DNA of 64,000 nucleotides from Streptomyces sp. CB02414 (GTDB lineage: Bacteria; Actinomycetota; Actinomycetes; Streptomycetales; Streptomycetaceae). The DNA is taken from NCBI RefSeq assembly GCF_001905385.1, contig NZ_LIPF01000006.1:429377-493376 (forward strand), written 5' to 3'. The notes under the pieces are model-generated. The model was not told where the DNA came from. It saw only the letters and a list, made by a program, of their open reading frames with translations, and ran no database searches. The translations under genes were made by a program, and so were the position numbers. This document shows positions 43,163 through 51,261 of this stretch, piece by piece. The first letter of the stretch is position 1, and every line of letters begins with the position of its first letter.

Positions 43163-45220
43163 TCAGAAGGGCAGCGGCCGCGCGTGCACCACGTCCAGCC
43201 GGGACACCGCGCGGGTGAGCACCACGTACAGCCGGTGCAGGCCCCGCCCGCCGGCGCCCTCCGCCTCCGCGATCGCCGCCGGTTCGACGGCGACGACGTG
43301 GTCGTACTCCAGCCCCTTGACGACGCCCGCCGGCGCCACGGTCACCCGGGCGCCCAGCTCTTCCGGCCCCCCGGCCGGGATGCCGGCCGCGTCGAGGGCG
43401 TCGCGCAGCCCGGGTACGTCCGCGTCCGCGGCGACGACACCGACGGAGCCGTCCCGGGTGAGGGCGGCCCGTACGGCGCCGACGGCCGCGTCCACGACCC
43501 GGCCGTCGGCGACCGGGCGGACCGACAGCTCCCCGTCCGGGCGCAGCGAGCGGGCCTCGGGCACCTCCACGCCGAGCCGCGCCAGCAGCCGGTTGGTGAG
43601 GCCGACGACCGCCTGCGGCACCCGGAAGCCGGTGGTCAGCGGTGTCACCGGGGCGTTGGGGCGGCCGAGGTGGGCGAGGGCCGTCCACCACGACCGGGCG
43701 GCCCACGGCGTGGTGCCCTGGGCCAAATCGCCGAGGACGGTGAGCGAGCCGAAGGCGGCCCGGCGGGCGATGGCCCGGTACTCCATCGGGGACAGGTCCT
43801 GGGCCTCGTCGACGACGATGTGCCCGTAGCCCTCGGGGTGTTCGAGGAGCCCGGCGACCTCGTCGAGGAGAACCAGGTCGGCGGCGGTCCAGCGGGCCGA
43901 CCGCCACGACCGCCGCGCGTCGGCCGCCGTCCAGAGCACCGCCTTCTGCTCCTCGTCGTCCAGCAGACCCTCGGCGGCCCGCGCCAGCGCGTCCGGATCG
44001 CCGAAGAGCCCCGCGACGACCTCCTCGGGACGCACCCGGGGCCAGGCCGCGTCGAGGTGGGCGGTGACGGGCCGGGCGCGTTCGATCCGGCGCGTCCAGG
44101 CGGCCGTCCGCGGCCCGCTCCGCCGCTCGGCCTGCTCCTGGACGTACCGCACGATCCGGGCCCGCACCCGTTCCCGGCCCACGGTGTACAGCGGTTCCTC
44201 TTCCTGTACGTCCGCCACGATCCGGGCCAGCTCGCCGGCCGGGACCCGCCAGCGGTACGAGCCGTCCGGCACGGCGAGGGAGCCGGCGGCGTCGGCGGTC
44301 ACGCGGGCGTACAGGGCGCGGCGCAGCACCTCGGCCGTCCGGGCGTCGTGCTTCACGACGGCGGCCCGCTCGTCGTCGGTGGCGGTGACCGGGTGCCGGG
44401 CGATCTCCCGGGCGAGGGTGGACTGCCGTACGCCGGTCTCGCCGAGGGCGGGCAGCACCTCGGCGATGTAGGCGAGGAAGGTGGCATTGGGGCCGAGGAT
44501 TAGCAGGCCGCCGCGGGCGATGCGCCGGGGGTGGGTGTAGAGCAGGTAGGCGGCCCGGTGGAGGCCGACGGCGGTCTTCCCGGTGCCCGGGGCGCCCTGC
44601 ACGCACACCGTGGCGGTGAGGTCGGCGCGGACGAGGTCGTCCTGCTCGGGCTGGATGGTGGCTGCGATGTCCCGCATGGGTCCGACGCGGGGCCGTTCGA
44701 TCTCCCGGGCCACGATGTCGCTCGCGCGGGACTCGCCCCGGCCGAGGTGTTCGTCCTCCAGCCCGGTGAGGTCGGTCGAGTCCCCGCGGCTGCCGGGCGC
44801 CCAGCCGAAGCGCCGGCGGACGGCGACGCCGCGCGGGTCGGTGGCGGTGGCCTGGTAGAAGGCGCGGGCGACGGGGGCGCGCCAGTCGACGACGAGGGGC
44901 GGGGCGGCGGGCTCCTCGGTGATCCGCAGCCGGCCGAGGTGATACGTCTGCCCCGCGTGATCGCCCGCCGGTTCCGTCCCGGCGAAGTCCAGCCGCCCGA
45001 AGAACAGCGGGCCCGCGGGCAGTTCGCGCAGTTCCTTCGCCCGGCTGCGCAACCGGTACCCGAGCACTTCGGCGTCGGCACCGGAGGCGGAGACGTCCTC
45101 GCCGGTGACGACGTGTTCCCGGGCGCCGTCGGCCATGGCAGCGAGAGCGGTGCGGCAGTGGTCGTGGTGGGCGCGTTCGCGGGCGAGGGCGTGCCGGAGG
45201 GCGGGATCGGGTGAGCTCAT
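43163..45220 (-). CDS. HelD/HelR-like UvrD-family ATPase (RNA polymerase remodelling)
   Basis: The 685-residue product is an SF1 ATPase of the HelD group. The N-terminal coiled-coil (~100 residues) precedes the split ATPase: Walker A VQGAPGTGKTAVGLHRAAYL, Walker B VVDEAQDLSPMEYRAI, VLGDLAQGTTPWAARS and C-terminal VTVAPAGVVKGLEYDHVVAVEP. HelD proteins strip RNA polymerase from stalled complexes, and HelR protects against rifamycins. The ATG at 45220 is chosen over a TTG at 45238. The upstream spacer is AT-rich. No rifamycin-associated element is seen. Confidence 0.87.
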   Translation of the reverse strand: MSSPDPALRHALARERAHHDHCRTALAAMADGAREHVVTGEDVSASGADAEVLGYRLRSRAKELRELPAGPLFFGRLDFAGTEPAGDHAGQTYHLGRLRITEEPAAPPLVVDWRAPVARAFYQATATDPRGVAVRRRFGWAPGSRGDSTDLTGLEDEHLGRGESRASDIVAREIERPRVGPMRDIAATIQPEQDDLVRADLTATVCVQGAPGTGKTAVGLHRAAYLLYTHPRRIARGGLLILGPNATFLAYIAEVLPALGETGVRQSTLAREIARHPVTATDDERAAVVKHDARTAEVLRRALYARVTADAAGSLAVPDGSYRWRVPAGELARIVADVQEEEPLYTVGRERVRARIVRYVQEQAERRSGPRTAAWTRRIERARPVTAHLDAAWPRVRPEEVVAGLFGDPDALARAAEGLLDDEEQKAVLWTAADARRSWRSARWTAADLVLLDEVAGLLEHPEGYGHIVVDEAQDLSPMEYRAIARRAAFGSLTVLGDLAQGTTPWAARSWWTALAHLGRPNAPVTPLTTGFRVPQAVVGLTNRLLARLGVEVPEARSLRPDGELSVRPVADGRVVDAAVGAVRAALTRDGSVGVVAADADVPGLRDALDAAGIPAGGPEELGARVTVAPAGVVKGLEYDHVVAVEPAAIAEAEGAGGRGLHRLYVVLTRAVSRLDVVHARPLPF

Positions 45221-45246
45221 TCCATCGAGCGTAACCAAAATACGAG

Positions 45247-45269
45247 ACTCAGTTAAATAATTTACTCAG
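45247..45269. promoter_or_regulatory. AT-rich direct repeat between TetR and HelD-like genes
   Basis: ACTCAG occurs at 45247-45252 and 45264-45269 (17 bp apart) around an AT-only tract (TTAAATAATTT). The tract is strongly AT-rich in ~72% GC DNA and near-palindromic. It lies 27-49 bp before the HelD-like ATG, so it is a promoter/operator candidate for the TetR upstream. Confidence 0.45.
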
Positions 45270-45295
45270 AATCACCTTGCCGGACTCACCTCGGC

Positions 45296-45901
45296 TCAGG
45301 CGATCCAAGGCAGCCCGGCCGCCAGCACCCCGAACGCCCGCTCCGCCGCCGCCACCGCGTCCCCGCGCACCGCGGCCACCCGCTCCCCGGCCGCGATCCG
45401 CCGCCAGTTCTCCAGCGCGAGCACCCGCTGTACGGCGATGACCTGCCCGGCCGCCAGCCTCGCGTCCAGATCACCGCCGAGGGCCTCGGCGAGCGCGGCC
45501 TCCGACCGCTCCAGGTGCGTGTGCAACCGGGCGACGAGCGCGGGCGTCCCGTACAGCAGCGTGTGGAAGGCGAGTACGCCGGGATCGTCGTTGAGCCCGG
45601 TCACCGGGTCGCACCGCTCCAGCCCCGCCAGGAAGTGCCGGCGCAGCGCCGCCAGCGGCGTGGGCCCCTGCGCCACCACCCGCGCCGCCTCGCCCTCGTG
45701 GTCGGCGATGCGGTGCAGGACCAGGTCCTCCTTGGCCGGGAAGTACCGGAAGAGCGTCGGCTTGGACACCTCGGCCTCGGCGGCGACCTCCGCGACGGAC
45801 ACCGCGTCGAAGCCCTTCTCCACGAACAGCCGGACGGCGGTGTCCGACAGCACCTGGATCGTCCGCTGCCTCTTGCGCTCCCGCAGACCGGTCTCCACCA
45901 T
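45296..45901 (-). CDS. TetR-family regulator
   Basis: The 201-residue product has the TetR DNA-binding domain (TIQVLSDTAVRLFVEKGFDAVSVAEVAAEAEVSKPTLFRYFPAKEDLV) and a ligand domain in the remaining ~140 residues. It lies 35 bp downstream of the membrane sensor-domain gene (45937) and 75 bp upstream of the HelD-like gene, on the same strand. It probably acts on the AT-rich element in front of the HelD-like gene; the ligand is unknown. Confidence 0.88.
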   Translation of the reverse strand: MVETGLRERKRQRTIQVLSDTAVRLFVEKGFDAVSVAEVAAEAEVSKPTLFRYFPAKEDLVLHRIADHEGEAARVVAQGPTPLAALRRHFLAGLERCDPVTGLNDDPGVLAFHTLLYGTPALVARLHTHLERSEAALAEALGGDLDARLAAGQVIAVQRVLALENWRRIAAGERVAAVRGDAVAAAERAFGVLAAGLPWIA

Positions 45902-45936
45902 GCGACCGACCCTACGCCGGGGCGCCGGGCGGCGAC

Positions 45937-46824
45937 TCAGGCGGTGGGCAGCGCCCGCCAGGGGGGCGGCGACGCCAGCTCCCAGAGGCTGTCGAAGTGC
46001 TTGTTCCAGGTGGCGATGACCGCCTTCGCGTCGTCACCGCCTTCCTGCGACCAGACCGTGAGGGCGGTGCGGTAGCCCTTGGGGTCGTAGTACTCCGGGT
46101 CCGAGCTGCGCAGGACGGTGCGGGCGGTGACGTCGTAGAGGCCGTGCAGGACGAGCTCGCGGTTGAAGACGCAGACCTTGTGCGTGGGTATGCCGGGATG
46201 GAGCCGGTACTCGCACCGGGCGGTCACCCGGCCGAGGCCGGTCAGCCGCTCCGCGAGGCCGGACAGGGTCTGGTCGTACTCCCGGCACTTCTCCTCGAGC
46301 CGCTTGCGGAAGTCCTGGTCGTCCTCCGGCCTGCCGTCCTGGCCGACCCGAGAGGGCACGGTCATCGGGCGGTCGAAGTCGGGGATGAGGAACCGCACGT
46401 TGACGTGACGGGTGGGTCCGGGATCCTCCTGCAGGCCTTCCAGGCGGTGGTGCAGTTCGTTGTAGAGCGTCTCGCCGGTGTACCCGAGGAAACCGATCTC
46501 CACCGTGCGGGCGCGGAACGCCTCGCTCACGAACGTGCCCAGTTCCCGGGACTCGACCTGAGCCCGGGCAGGCAGACGCAGGGACGCCGCCAGGTCCTTC
46601 ACCGACTCGTACAGGACGTAGCCCACGAGGCTGAGCAGCGCACCGCCGAGGAAGGCCTTGTCCTGGAGGGCATCGCCGATCGGCTCGACCAGTTGGGCGC
46701 TCACTCCGGTGACGAACAGGCCCAGCAGCAGGGTGCGGGTCACCGCCGGTTCGTATCGCGCCTGCAGCCGCCGGAAGCGGGACGCCATTCCGTCGATGCT
46801 CGATCCGCCCGGCCTACCCGGCAT
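45937..46824 (-). CDS. Membrane-anchored DevA-type sensor-domain protein
   Basis: The 295-residue product has two membrane helices at about residues 29-72 (TRTLLLGLFVTGVSAQLV and FLGGALLSLVGYVLYESV). The remaining ~220 residues align with the C-terminal sensor domain of the three GntR regulators nearby: FVSEAFRARTVEIGFLGYTGETL against FIARAFGQREVRLDVFTLTSESL, VNVRFLIPDF, THKVCVFNRELVLHGLYDV and HFDSLWELAS. An H-x-K in THKV recalls the phospholipase-D-like fold, but the second motif is not evident. It lies 36 bp downstream of the tandem kinase, so it probably belongs to that operon. I do not know a published function. Confidence 0.8.
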   Translation of the reverse strand: MPGRPGGSSIDGMASRFRRLQARYEPAVTRTLLLGLFVTGVSAQLVEPIGDALQDKAFLGGALLSLVGYVLYESVKDLAASLRLPARAQVESRELGTFVSEAFRARTVEIGFLGYTGETLYNELHHRLEGLQEDPGPTRHVNVRFLIPDFDRPMTVPSRVGQDGRPEDDQDFRKRLEEKCREYDQTLSGLAERLTGLGRVTARCEYRLHPGIPTHKVCVFNRELVLHGLYDVTARTVLRSSDPEYYDPKGYRTALTVWSQEGGDDAKAVIATWNKHFDSLWELASPPPWRALPTA

Positions 46825-46860
46825 GCGCAGTCCCCCCGAACCGTTGCCGCCGCTGGTCGC

Positions 46861-49149
46861 TCAGACGTCCGCCACCAGCCGAGCTCTCCGTGGCTCACCA
46901 TGGTCCCCCTGCGGCAGCGCCCGGGCAAGATACGGGTTGGCCATGGACTTGTCGGGGAGGCCCAGGGCCGCCGTGGCCTCGGCCAGGGTCATGGCGTAAG
47001 TGTGGACGGCACGCTTGACGTTGGGCGCGTCCAGGCCGGCGCCGGTGACCAGGCGGTCGAGGTCGACGTAGGCCGAGCGGACGGTCTCGATCCACCGGTA
47101 CACGCGCCAGTCCTCGTGCCAGTCCTTGGTGCAGTCGGGCGGCAGCGAGCGTTCCCAGCGGCGGAACATGCGGTCGCGGATCTCCGGCCGTGTCGGTGTG
47201 AGGTGCATGTGGCGGACGAGGTCGTAGAGGGGATCGCCCACCATGGCCATCTCCCAGTCGATCAGCGTCAGGCCCCCGTCCGGCCGGCACACCAGGTTCC
47301 ACGGATTCAGGTCGCCGTGCAGCAGGACGGAACGGCGGGGTGTCAGGGTGTGGCGGGAGAGGATCTCGGCCAGCCGGACGCTGTCCGGGAGCCCGAGTTC
47401 ACGGGCGAGTTCCATTGTGACCTTGGGCAGCTCGCTCACCAACCGGACCAGCTCGCCCCGCAGCCAGGGGTAGAAGTCGGCCCCGTTCAGCGGGTCCAGG
47501 CCCCCGCATCCGACCAGGGTCAACTCGCACAACTGGTCCACGAGATCGTCGGCCTCGTACGGGCGCAGTCCGTGTGCGGGATGCTCCGGTGGGCGGAACC
47601 CGTCCACCGGCCCCTCGTAGGAGTGGATGGTGAACTGCTCGCGCAGACCACTGGTGCCCAGGGCGAGCGCACGCGGCGCCCGGACGCGTACGCCGGAGCG
47701 CTCGATCGCCGTGAGCACCGCGTGCTCACTGAGGAACCGGCGTTCCCGGACGTCGGCGTTGCCCACCTTCCGGCGGACCATGACGGGGAAGTCGATGCCG
47801 GGGACCTCCACGGCCGTGTTCAGATGAGCCGTCCCCTTGAAGAGCCGGTCCGCGGAGGCGGCCCCCTCCTCGAACAAGGCCCGGCTGACCGCCCACGCGG
47901 GAAAGTCGCCACGGATGCGGAACCGCCGGTCGCGCTGCCACACGATCCCGGACAGGGTCCGCTCCCGGCTGGGCCGGCCCCCGTGCGACTCGTTCCACCG
48001 GAAGAGGATCCGCTCGATGGCCGACTCGTCCGGCACGCTCTTCAGCCGCAACGGTTCTTCCGCCGCGATCAGCGCCTTCCGCACCGCCCGGGTCGCGGCG
48101 TCCAGGTCCCGCTGCTCGAAGGAGTCACCGAGCGACCTGGCGGCCCGCATGACGTCCGGGTAGACGGACTGGGCCTGCTCGAAGGCCACGTAGTGCTTCA
48201 GGTCCCGGTCGAGGCCGTTGACGGCCTTGCCGCGCCGCTCCCCCATCACCTTGCGCCAGGCCTCGACGACCTGCGGCCACTGGTGGTCGGGGTAGCGCAT
48301 GCGCACCAGGTGCGTGGCGAGGTCGTGGAGCGGGTCACCGTAACTGGCCAGCTCCCAGTCGACACAGATCAGTGGAGGGTTCCCGCCGTACGAGACGATC
48401 ACGTTGTCCCGGTGCAGGTCCGTGTGGAGCAGGCTGAACGGGCGGCTGATGAGCGTGGGCACCCGCTCGGCGAACCGAACCAAGGCGTCCTCCGGGATGC
48501 CCAGCATGGCGAACAGGCCGCCGAACTCGGCCCGGTTGCGCTGTCTGATCTGGTCGTCGGCCGCGAACGCCAGTGCTCTGAGGAACGCGCCGCTGTCCCG
48601 GCTGGAGCGGGGCCAGGAGGCGGGCAGCGGGGGCAGGTGATGCCTGCGCACCTGCGTCATGTCAGCGAGCAGCCCCGCCAGCGCGACGATCAGGTCGTGG
48701 TCGACGGGCGTGTCGTTGGGGCAGACGGACGACAGGGGCACGCCCTCGACGTAGCTGAGGACCACGACGTCACCGTGCTTGGCCAGACAGCGCGGGACGT
48801 TGTGCAGCACGCCCCAGATCCGGTTCAGCAGGTCGGCCTCGTCCTGCCACGTCCGGATGACCACCGGCAGAGCGGACGGGATGCGCTTGCGGACGGTGAC
48901 CGGCGCGCCGTTCTCGGCGGCCACCAGCCTCGAGTCCTCGGCGGTGAGGGGGCGCACCATGTAGTTCAGGTTGTGGTGGCCCCGGCCGAACTGTCCCAGC
49001 GCCGTGGCGTGGGCCAGGAACCGGTCGAACGCCTCGTCGGCCGCCCGCTCGAGCGCCGGCTTGCCAAGCGGGGACGGACGGCTCACGGAGTGCTCCAGGA
49101 GGGACTTGCGACGCGCCGGTTCTTCATGCGGGGACGAAGAAGTGGGCAC
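46861..49149 (-). CDS. Tandem two-domain APH/choline-kinase-like phosphotransferase
   Basis: The 762-residue product contains two complete APH-fold kinase domains. Domain 1 (residues ~40-370) has LLHTDLHRDNVIV and ICVDWELASYGDPLHDLATH. Domain 2 (~420-740) has LLHGDLNPWNLVC and TLIDWEMAMVGDPLYDLVRH. Both keep the catalytic Asp, the Asn two residues on and the metal-binding Asp. Family members are ~300 residues, so a fused duplication is unusual. Probable substrates are hydroxylated small molecules such as aminoglycosides, choline or nucleosides; none is evident. The GTG start fits a 116-bp gap to the upstream GntR gene on the same strand. A role with the neighbouring DevA-type sensors is inference. 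Confidence 0.8.
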   Translation of the reverse strand: MPTSSSPHEEPARRKSLLEHSVSRPSPLGKPALERAADEAFDRFLAHATALGQFGRGHHNLNYMVRPLTAEDSRLVAAENGAPVTVRKRIPSALPVVIRTWQDEADLLNRIWGVLHNVPRCLAKHGDVVVLSYVEGVPLSSVCPNDTPVDHDLIVALAGLLADMTQVRRHHLPPLPASWPRSSRDSGAFLRALAFAADDQIRQRNRAEFGGLFAMLGIPEDALVRFAERVPTLISRPFSLLHTDLHRDNVIVSYGGNPPLICVDWELASYGDPLHDLATHLVRMRYPDHQWPQVVEAWRKVMGERRGKAVNGLDRDLKHYVAFEQAQSVYPDVMRAARSLGDSFEQRDLDAATRAVRKALIAAEEPLRLKSVPDESAIERILFRWNESHGGRPSRERTLSGIVWQRDRRFRIRGDFPAWAVSRALFEEGAASADRLFKGTAHLNTAVEVPGIDFPVMVRRKVGNADVRERRFLSEHAVLTAIERSGVRVRAPRALALGTSGLREQFTIHSYEGPVDGFRPPEHPAHGLRPYEADDLVDQLCELTLVGCGGLDPLNGADFYPWLRGELVRLVSELPKVTMELARELGLPDSVRLAEILSRHTLTPRRSVLLHGDLNPWNLVCRPDGGLTLIDWEMAMVGDPLYDLVRHMHLTPTRPEIRDRMFRRWERSLPPDCTKDWHEDWRVYRWIETVRSAYVDLDRLVTGAGLDAPNVKRAVHTYAMTLAEATAALGLPDKSMANPYLARALPQGDHGEPRRARLVADV

Positions 49150-49265
49150 ACAGTACAGCTACGGCTGGTTGCCCGTTGGGTGTACTCCAGTATTCGGAAC
49201 GCACAGGAGCAACTCGGGTGACCCGAACGGGCGAATCGGTCCTGTCACCTGATCGTGCCCGTATG

Positions 49266-50165
49266 TCACCCGTCCCCGGCCAGCAGCTCCCAGCACGAGT
49301 CGAACCAGCTCTGCATGCTCTGCACGAACACGGACCCCGCCGAACCGGGGTCGCCCTCGTCGTTGACGTGCCGGGTCAGTGTGGAGCCGAGGCCCAGCAC
49401 GTCCAGCGCCTCGACCTCCTCGTCGTCGTCCAGCCGGATGCTCCGCTCGACCACTTCGTACGGCCCGAAGAGCGCCTCGGTCTGCGGCCGCAGGTACAGC
49501 TTGAACGTCGGTACCAAGGGGGCGTGCCGTATCCGCACGTCCACGGAGGGTACGAGCCCCTCCGTCCGCAGGTCACGCAGGGCGGCGCCCAACGAGGCCG
49601 TGTGCCGTCGAGTGATAACGCGCAGGCGGTTCTGCAGCCGCACGCCCAGCTCGCCGTCGAACGGCTCGTCCGACACCCTCGGACGCGGATAGGGCAGCTC
49701 GACGTCCTCGGCGGGCAGCAGCATCCTGAGCTCGATGCCGGCGGGCTCGATCTCCTTCATCCTGATGCGCTCGGCCTGCAGGCGGATGTGCGCGTCCAGG
49801 CTCTCGGAGGTCAGGGTGAACACGTCCAGGCGGACCTCCCGCTGTCCGAAGGCGCGGGCGATGAAGGGCCCCAGGGCGGCCCGCACGGGCACCGGTTCCT
49901 CCTTGGTGCGGGTGGCGGCCTGCAGCGGAAGCTTGACCACCCGCGTCCCGCTCCCTTGCCGTGACTCGATCCACCCCTCCGACTTCAGCTCGTGCAGCAC
50001 CCGCTGGACCGTGTCGCGCGAGACTCCGAACTCCGAGGAGAGCTCGCGCTGCGGAGGGAGGCTGGCGTGCAGACCGTAAGTGCCGTCCGCCAACTGGACG
50101 CGCAGCGACTGCAGAACGCGGTCGAACTCCCTGCCGCCCCCGGCCTCAACGCGGTCTCCGCTCAT
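49266..50165 (-). CDS. GntR-family regulator with DevA-type sensor domain (third copy)
   Basis: The 299-residue product has a GntR winged helix (LRVQLADGTYGLHASLPPQRELSSEFGVSRDTVQRVLHELKSEG) and the C-terminal domain shared with DevA and DevE (VRLDVFTLTSESL, ELRMLLPAEDVELPYP, TFKLYLRPQTEALFGPYEV, SWFDSCWELL). The ATG at 50165 is 7 nt after a TACGGT -10, so the mRNA is probably leaderless, as for devA and devE. The open frame extends 16 codons further. It leads the kinase and membrane-sensor genes and is divergent from a small membrane-protein gene. Confidence 0.85.
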   Translation of the reverse strand: MSGDRVEAGGGREFDRVLQSLRVQLADGTYGLHASLPPQRELSSEFGVSRDTVQRVLHELKSEGWIESRQGSGTRVVKLPLQAATRTKEEPVPVRAALGPFIARAFGQREVRLDVFTLTSESLDAHIRLQAERIRMKEIEPAGIELRMLLPAEDVELPYPRPRVSDEPFDGELGVRLQNRLRVITRRHTASLGAALRDLRTEGLVPSVDVRIRHAPLVPTFKLYLRPQTEALFGPYEVVERSIRLDDDEEVEALDVLGLGSTLTRHVNDEGDPGSAGSVFVQSMQSWFDSCWELLAGDG

Positions 50166-50232
50166 GCACCGACCGTACCGCCGCGGCCCTACGGCCAAAC
50201 CACTTTCCGTCATGTGCGGTCAGGTGTCGGCC

Positions 50233-50288
50233 AGTTGGACTGGCAACTTGACCGAGTCCGTTAGTCGATCAGCCAGCAAGGGGACAAC
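50233..50288. promoter_or_regulatory. Divergent control region: AGTTG/CAACT inverted repeat and shared promoter element
   Basis: AGTTG (50233-50237) and CAACT (50244-50248) form an inverted repeat with a 6-bp centre. Further on, CAGCCAGCAAGGGGACAAC (50270-50288) nearly matches the element at 52192-52209 in front of the paralogous small membrane-protein gene. Confidence 0.45.
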
Positions 50289-50333
50289 TCAAGGACAAGA
50301 CCAGGCCAATTGGCCCGATCGTCAGGGGGACAC

Positions 50334-50515
50334 ATGCTCTTCAACCAGTTGACGTCAGTCCTCGTGCACACCGCTGTGTCCCAGGTGCTCCGCACCCCCT
50401 CGGGGCAGCGTCCGTCGCCCTCCTGGTCCTGGTCGCGCTCGGTGTACGCGCCCGCAGCCTGCCGCTGGCGGCGCCCGCGGCCGTACTCTTCGTCCTGCTG
50501 ATGACTCAGGCCTGA
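50334..50515 (+). pseudogene. Small membrane-protein gene with a single-base frameshift
   Basis: The ATG at 50334 (after GTCAGGGGGACAC) reads MLFNQLTSVLVHTAVSQVLR. The hydrophobic second half typical of its paralogue at 52285 (ASVALLVLVALGVRARSL, ending FVLLMTQA) is in a different frame that starts around 50402-50408 and ends with TGA at 50513. A one-base change near the GGGG at 50402-50405 would fuse them into a ~60-residue protein aligning with the paralogue. It could be a real deletion, an assembly error or programmed frameshifting. The last 10 bp overlap the convergent devB gene. Confidence 0.6.
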
Positions 50516-51261
50516 GTCCGACCCCCGCCGCCCTCCCGCACGAGCCTCAGCACCGGCTCCAGCGAGTGCACGACCGTGTCCGCGCCCGCCTGCCTCAGGA
50601 GCTTCGCCTTCTCCTCGTTGCGCGCGTAGCCCAGGAACGGCACACCGGCGCGCCGGGCGGCCGTCAGGTCGGAGGGGGTGTCGCCGACCATCAGGGCCTG
50701 GCCGGGCGCCGCGCCCATCGCGCTGAGGGCCCGGTTGAGGCAGTGGGGGTCGGGCTTGAGCAGGCCGAGGTTCCGGGTGCGGCCGTAGATGTGCGGAGCG
50801 AAGCAGCCGAGCAGGCCGCGTGTCGTGAGGTACTCGCCCACCACGCGCGGCGAGTTGTTGGTCGTCACGGCCAGTCCCACGCCCAGCGCGGCCCAGGTGC
50901 GGATCAGCGGGTCCGCGTACGCGGTCGGCCGTGCGGAGGGCACCGCCCGCAATTCCTCGCGGGTCAGCCGCTCCTCGAACTCGGCGGCCAGGTCGCTGTG
51001 GTGGCGCCTGCGGTCGACCGCGCCCAGCAGGACGTGCGGGTCCGGGTGGACCTGCTCCTCCTCGGTCAGCAGTTCCTTGAGGCCCAGCCGTTCCAGCCAG
51101 TCCACCAGTTCGCCGGCGACCCGGTCGGCCGAGTAGCCCGCGAAGAGCCGGCAGACGGGGCCGTCGAAGTCCCACAGGACCACCCGGGCGCCCGCGATCA
51201 GGTCCCTGAGGCCGGCGTCCCGCTCGGTCACCGGTTCCGTCTGATCCGTATCGGAAGTCAC
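50506..51261 (-). CDS. devB: DevB-like HAD-superfamily phosphatase
   Basis: The 251-residue product is a HAD hydrolase: motif I VVLWDFDGPVCRLFAGY (Asp nucleophile and acid Asp), motif II VTTNNS, motif III Lys in GLLKPDPHCL, motif IV MVGDTPSDLTAARRAG. The GTG start overlaps the devA stop by one base (TAGTG), so it is translationally coupled. In S. coelicolor devA-devB is a known operon needed for aerial development. The substrate is unknown; a role opposite to the neighbouring kinase domains is only a hypothesis. Confidence 0.87.
   Translation of the reverse strand: MTSDTDQTEPVTERDAGLRDLIAGARVVLWDFDGPVCRLFAGYSADRVAGELVDWLERLGLKELLTEEEQVHPDPHVLLGAVDRRRHHSDLAAEFEERLTREELRAVPSARPTAYADPLIRTWAALGVGLAVTTNNSPRVVGEYLTTRGLLGCFAPHIYGRTRNLGLLKPDPHCLNRALSAMGAAPGQALMVGDTPSDLTAARRAGVPFLGYARNEEKAKLLRQAGADTVVHSLEPVLRLVREGGGGRTQA

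Noticed and set aside
45221..45300. Rifamycin-associated element expected before HelR-type genes
   Set aside because: No GGGGCTTGC-type 19-bp inverted repeat is found; the region is an AT-rich repeat instead.
50310..50501. 63-aa frame from TTG read as a complete ordinary gene
   Set aside because: Its second half (Trp/Arg/Ser-rich) has no membrane character. The paralogous membrane sequence is in another frame, so the gene is treated as frameshifted.
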